A DNA stretch of 64,000 nucleotides, taken from positions 558,001-622,000 of the forward strand of contig JAWKNO010000002.1 of the NCBI GenBank assembly GCA_041391665.1. Direction: 5' to 3'. The notes below the pieces were generated by a model. That model saw nothing but the letters and a program-made list of their open reading frames with translations. It made no database searches and was not told where the DNA came from. Source of the stretch: Bacteroidia bacterium. Its GTDB lineage: Bacteria; Bacteroidota; Bacteroidia; J057. Shown here piece by piece: positions 62,014 to 64,000 of this stretch. Both the position numbers and the translations under genes were made by a program. Position 1 is the first letter of the stretch. Each line of letters starts with the position of its first letter.

Positions 62014-63135
62014 ATGGAAAAAAATGATTTGCCCGATAAATCCCAGGAACCTCCGGGTTTGCCCCCATACACCCTTGTAAACCTTCCGGAAGAAATCCTT
62101 TCCGAACCTGAAATTCCTGCCGACCATCTAAAGCTGATTCCCCGGCTTGACCATTCACAGGCGACCCTTGCCGAGCGTCTCGAAGCCTTTGAAGACATGA
62201 CCGATTCCGAAGTGGGCGATACCAGCCTCGTTCGGGCCAGAAACCTCGAAAGAGAGTTTGGCATCAGACAGCTCTACCTGAAGTTTGAAGGCGGAAACCC
62301 TACGGGAACTCATAAAGATCGTATCGCCTTTGCTCAATGTATGGATGCGCTGCGCCGGGGATACGACATCATTACCGTTGCTACCTGTGGAAATTATGGG
62401 GTTGCGACGGCTTTTGCCGGAAAACAGGCAGGCCTGCACACCAAAGTATATATACCTGCCAGCTATCATACCCGCCGCCTCGATGAAATGGAAAAGCTGG
62501 GTGCCGAGATTATCCGGGTAAATGGAGACTATGAAACCGCCGTAGCCGCTTCTCAGGAAGATGCCGCCCGGCACGAATGGTATGATGCCAATCCGGGGGG
62601 GGACAATACCATGCTTCAACTTCAGGCATATGGTGAAATTGCCTACGAGATCTATGATATTCTTCGCGATGCGCCTCGTGCAATCGCATGCCCGGTTTCC
62701 AATGGTACGGTGCTGGCCGGTATATACAAAGGATTTGTCCGGCTTCACAGAAGAGGTAAAATTTCCCGCATCCCAAAGATGGTTACAGGATCAGCCTTTA
62801 AAAAAAATCCGATCGTAGAGGCGTATGTTGGTGGGAAAACATTTTGCGAAGACCTTTCTCCTTCGGATATTCATGAGACGGATGTAAATGAACCCTTGAT
62901 CAACTGGCATGCTTTTGACGGAGAACTTGCACTTGACTGCATTCGGGATACGGAAGGTTGGGCGGTGAATGTGAGCGACCGGAAAATGATTGCATTTGCC
63001 AGAATGCTCAAAGAAAAAGAAGGGGTACATGTATTACCCGCTTCGACCGCAGGGTTGATTTCACTGATAGAAAAACATAAAAAAACGCCGCTCGAACCTG
63101 ACCGGTACGTGGCGGTACTAACCGGAAGAAAATGA
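62014..63135 (+). CDS. threonine synthase-like PLP-dependent enzyme
   Basis: This 373-residue fold-type II PLP enzyme has the Schiff-base Lys101 in GNPTGTHKDR, the phosphate loop region CGNYGVATAFAG, and CPVSNGTVLAGIYKGF as the glycine-rich strand. Threonine synthase converts phosphohomoserine to threonine, but this sequence lacks the long N-terminal part of typical ThrC, so the true substrate is uncertain; related enzymes include cysteate synthase-like and diaminopropionate-related types. Its last bases overlap the start of the DUF1611 gene (ATGA), and such linked pairs suggest a shared pathway. Confidence 0.82.
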   Translation: MEKNDLPDKSQEPPGLPPYTLVNLPEEILSEPEIPADHLKLIPRLDHSQATLAERLEAFEDMTDSEVGDTSLVRARNLEREFGIRQLYLKFEGGNPTGTHKDRIAFAQCMDALRRGYDIITVATCGNYGVATAFAGKQAGLHTKVYIPASYHTRRLDEMEKLGAEIIRVNGDYETAVAASQEDAARHEWYDANPGGDNTMLQLQAYGEIAYEIYDILRDAPRAIACPVSNGTVLAGIYKGFVRLHRRGKISRIPKMVTGSAFKKNPIVEAYVGGKTFCEDLSPSDIHETDVNEPLINWHAFDGELALDCIRDTEGWAVNVSDRKMIAFARMLKEKEGVHVLPASTAGLISLIEKHKKTPLEPDRYVAVLTGRK

Positions 63136-64000
63136 TAAAAAAGCCTGAAGGAAACGCCATTGTCTATTGTCAGGGGGCGTTTAATACCCCAAACGGGAAA
63201 ACTGCGCACGGACTTGTGCGTTTTACCAACCGATATAAAGTGCTGGCAGTCATTGATTCACGATATGCCGGAAAAGACGCCGGAGAAGTGCTCGACGGAA
63301 AACCCAATGGAATCCCGGTAGTTCCCAGTATTCATGATGCCATGCGGCTGGCGTGGAACAGTGAATTTCCTGCAACCCACCTGGTTATCGGTTTGGCGCC
63401 AGACGGCGGCAGGGTAGGGCCGGAGGTAAAAGCGGATGTGATTTTAGCGATTACGGAGGGGTTACATGTGGTTTCCGGCTTACACGATTTTCTTTCCGAT
63501 GATCCCAAAATAGCATCTGCCGCCCAGAAAGAAGGCGTAATGATCCGGGACGTGCGTAAACCACCCGCCCGCGATTCCCTTCATTTTTTCTCGGGCAAAA
63601 TTGAAGATGTGCGCGCCCTCAAAATTGCTCTGCTGGGAACGGATTCTGCTGTCGGTAAACGCACCACTGCCTGGATTCTCGTTCATGCGCTCAATGCACT
63701 GGGCGTAAAAACCGAATTGGTCGGAACGGGGCAGACAGCCTGGATGCAGGGGGCAAGGTATGGGATTATCATGGATTCCCTGGTCAATGATTTTGTATCT
63801 GGTGAAATCGAACATGCCGTACATTCTGCCTGGCGCGACGGCGGGGCCGATGTAATTGTGATTGAAGGGCAAGGCAGTCTGATGAATCCGGCGTACCCTG
63901 GCGGATTTGAAATCCTCGCTGCCGGAAGACCTGATATTGTCGTTTTGCAGCATGCTCCCGCCCGAAAAGAATACGACGGTTTTCCCGGTTATCCTATTCA
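63132..64000 (+). CDS. DUF1611 family protein (DgcN-like), partial at window end
   Basis: The gene starts at the ATG overlapping the previous stop and runs out of the window after 289 codons without a stop. An N-terminal Rossmann-like domain (VIDSRYAGKDAGEVLDG) is followed by a P-loop domain with LLGTDSAVGKRTT (about 167-179), VGTGQTAWMQGARYGI and VIVIEGQGSLMNPAYPGGF. This is the DUF1611 pattern. Characterised members (DgcN) acetylate D-glutamate in D-glutamate catabolism. Whether this copy has that activity is inferred only from family. Confidence 0.85.
   Translation, partial: MIKKPEGNAIVYCQGAFNTPNGKTAHGLVRFTNRYKVLAVIDSRYAGKDAGEVLDGKPNGIPVVPSIHDAMRLAWNSEFPATHLVIGLAPDGGRVGPEVKADVILAITEGLHVVSGLHDFLSDDPKIASAAQKEGVMIRDVRKPPARDSLHFFSGKIEDVRALKIALLGTDSAVGKRTTAWILVHALNALGVKTELVGTGQTAWMQGARYGIIMDSLVNDFVSGEIEHAVHSAWRDGGADVIVIEGQGSLMNPAYPGGFEILAAGRPDIVVLQHAPARKEYDGFPGYPI

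Noticed and set aside
1..64000. CRISPR array, rRNA operon or insertion sequence with transposase
   Set aside because: I found no regularly spaced repeats, rRNA sequence or transposase gene in the window.

Overview
The window looks like chromosomal DNA from a free-living Bacteroidota, most like the Saprospiria/Lewinella-type lineages (inference). Evidence: type IX secretion (T9SS) sorting domains of both type A and type B, a PorQ homologue, a complete bat (aerotolerance) cluster, an OstA-like protein of the Bacteroidota type, and promoters of the Bacteroidota -7 type (TAnnTTTG). One of these promoters precedes tRNA-His with a matching TTGG -33 element at 19-bp spacing. Coding density is very high, and several convergent gene pairs abut stop to stop.

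Layout. 1-419: intergenic. 420-12426: a giant PKD adhesin with a T9SS type B tail, a secreted LVIVD propeller protein, RNase HI, an RlpA-SPOR cell-wall protein, a secreted protein of unknown function and an outer-membrane beta-barrel. 12485-20485: a leftward bat operon (BatD-like protein, batA, batB, batC, a four-helix IVP protein, batD, batE) with galactokinase directly downstream. 20556-25398: an orphan response regulator, a ribbon-helix-helix-like protein, a small exported protein, the DUF58 partner of the Bat system, a SpoU/TrmH methyltransferase, a DCC oxidoreductase, a KdsC-type phosphatase fused to an HTH domain, and a DUF4382 lipoprotein. 25567-31293: a DPP-IV type peptidase, a protein built around a long Asn-Arg-Gly-Tyr repeat, a GH3 family enzyme and a MarR regulator. 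31699-42096: a CHAT protease fused to a degenerate kinase, a PKD/T9SS protein, a TolB-propeller amidohydrolase, an OstA-like protein, a VanX-like dipeptidase and a LexA-like repressor. 42305-57532: an ABC-F protein, tRNA-His, a short T9SS protein, a second giant PKD adhesin, a membrane protein, PorQ, a LOG family protein, a lytic transglycosylase and UvrA. 57533-62000: a decayed rhs island carrying two different HExxH metallopeptidase tips, each followed by a small exported protein. 62014-end: a threonine-synthase-like PLP enzyme overlapping a DUF1611 (DgcN-like) protein that runs off the window.

How it fits together. Much of the window concerns the cell envelope and secretion: T9SS cargo and PorQ, Bat proteins with DUF58, RlpA and lytic transglycosylase for the wall, an OstA-like protein for the outer membrane. 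The accessory material is concentrated in the rhs island. There, near-identical rhs core copies, a perfect 28-bp palindrome present twice, a deletion between short direct repeats and a second hairpin insertion record repeated rearrangement next to uvrA. The most promising candidates for undescribed biology are the rhs metallopeptidase tips with exported partner proteins, the CHAT-pseudokinase fusion and the NRGGY repeat protein.
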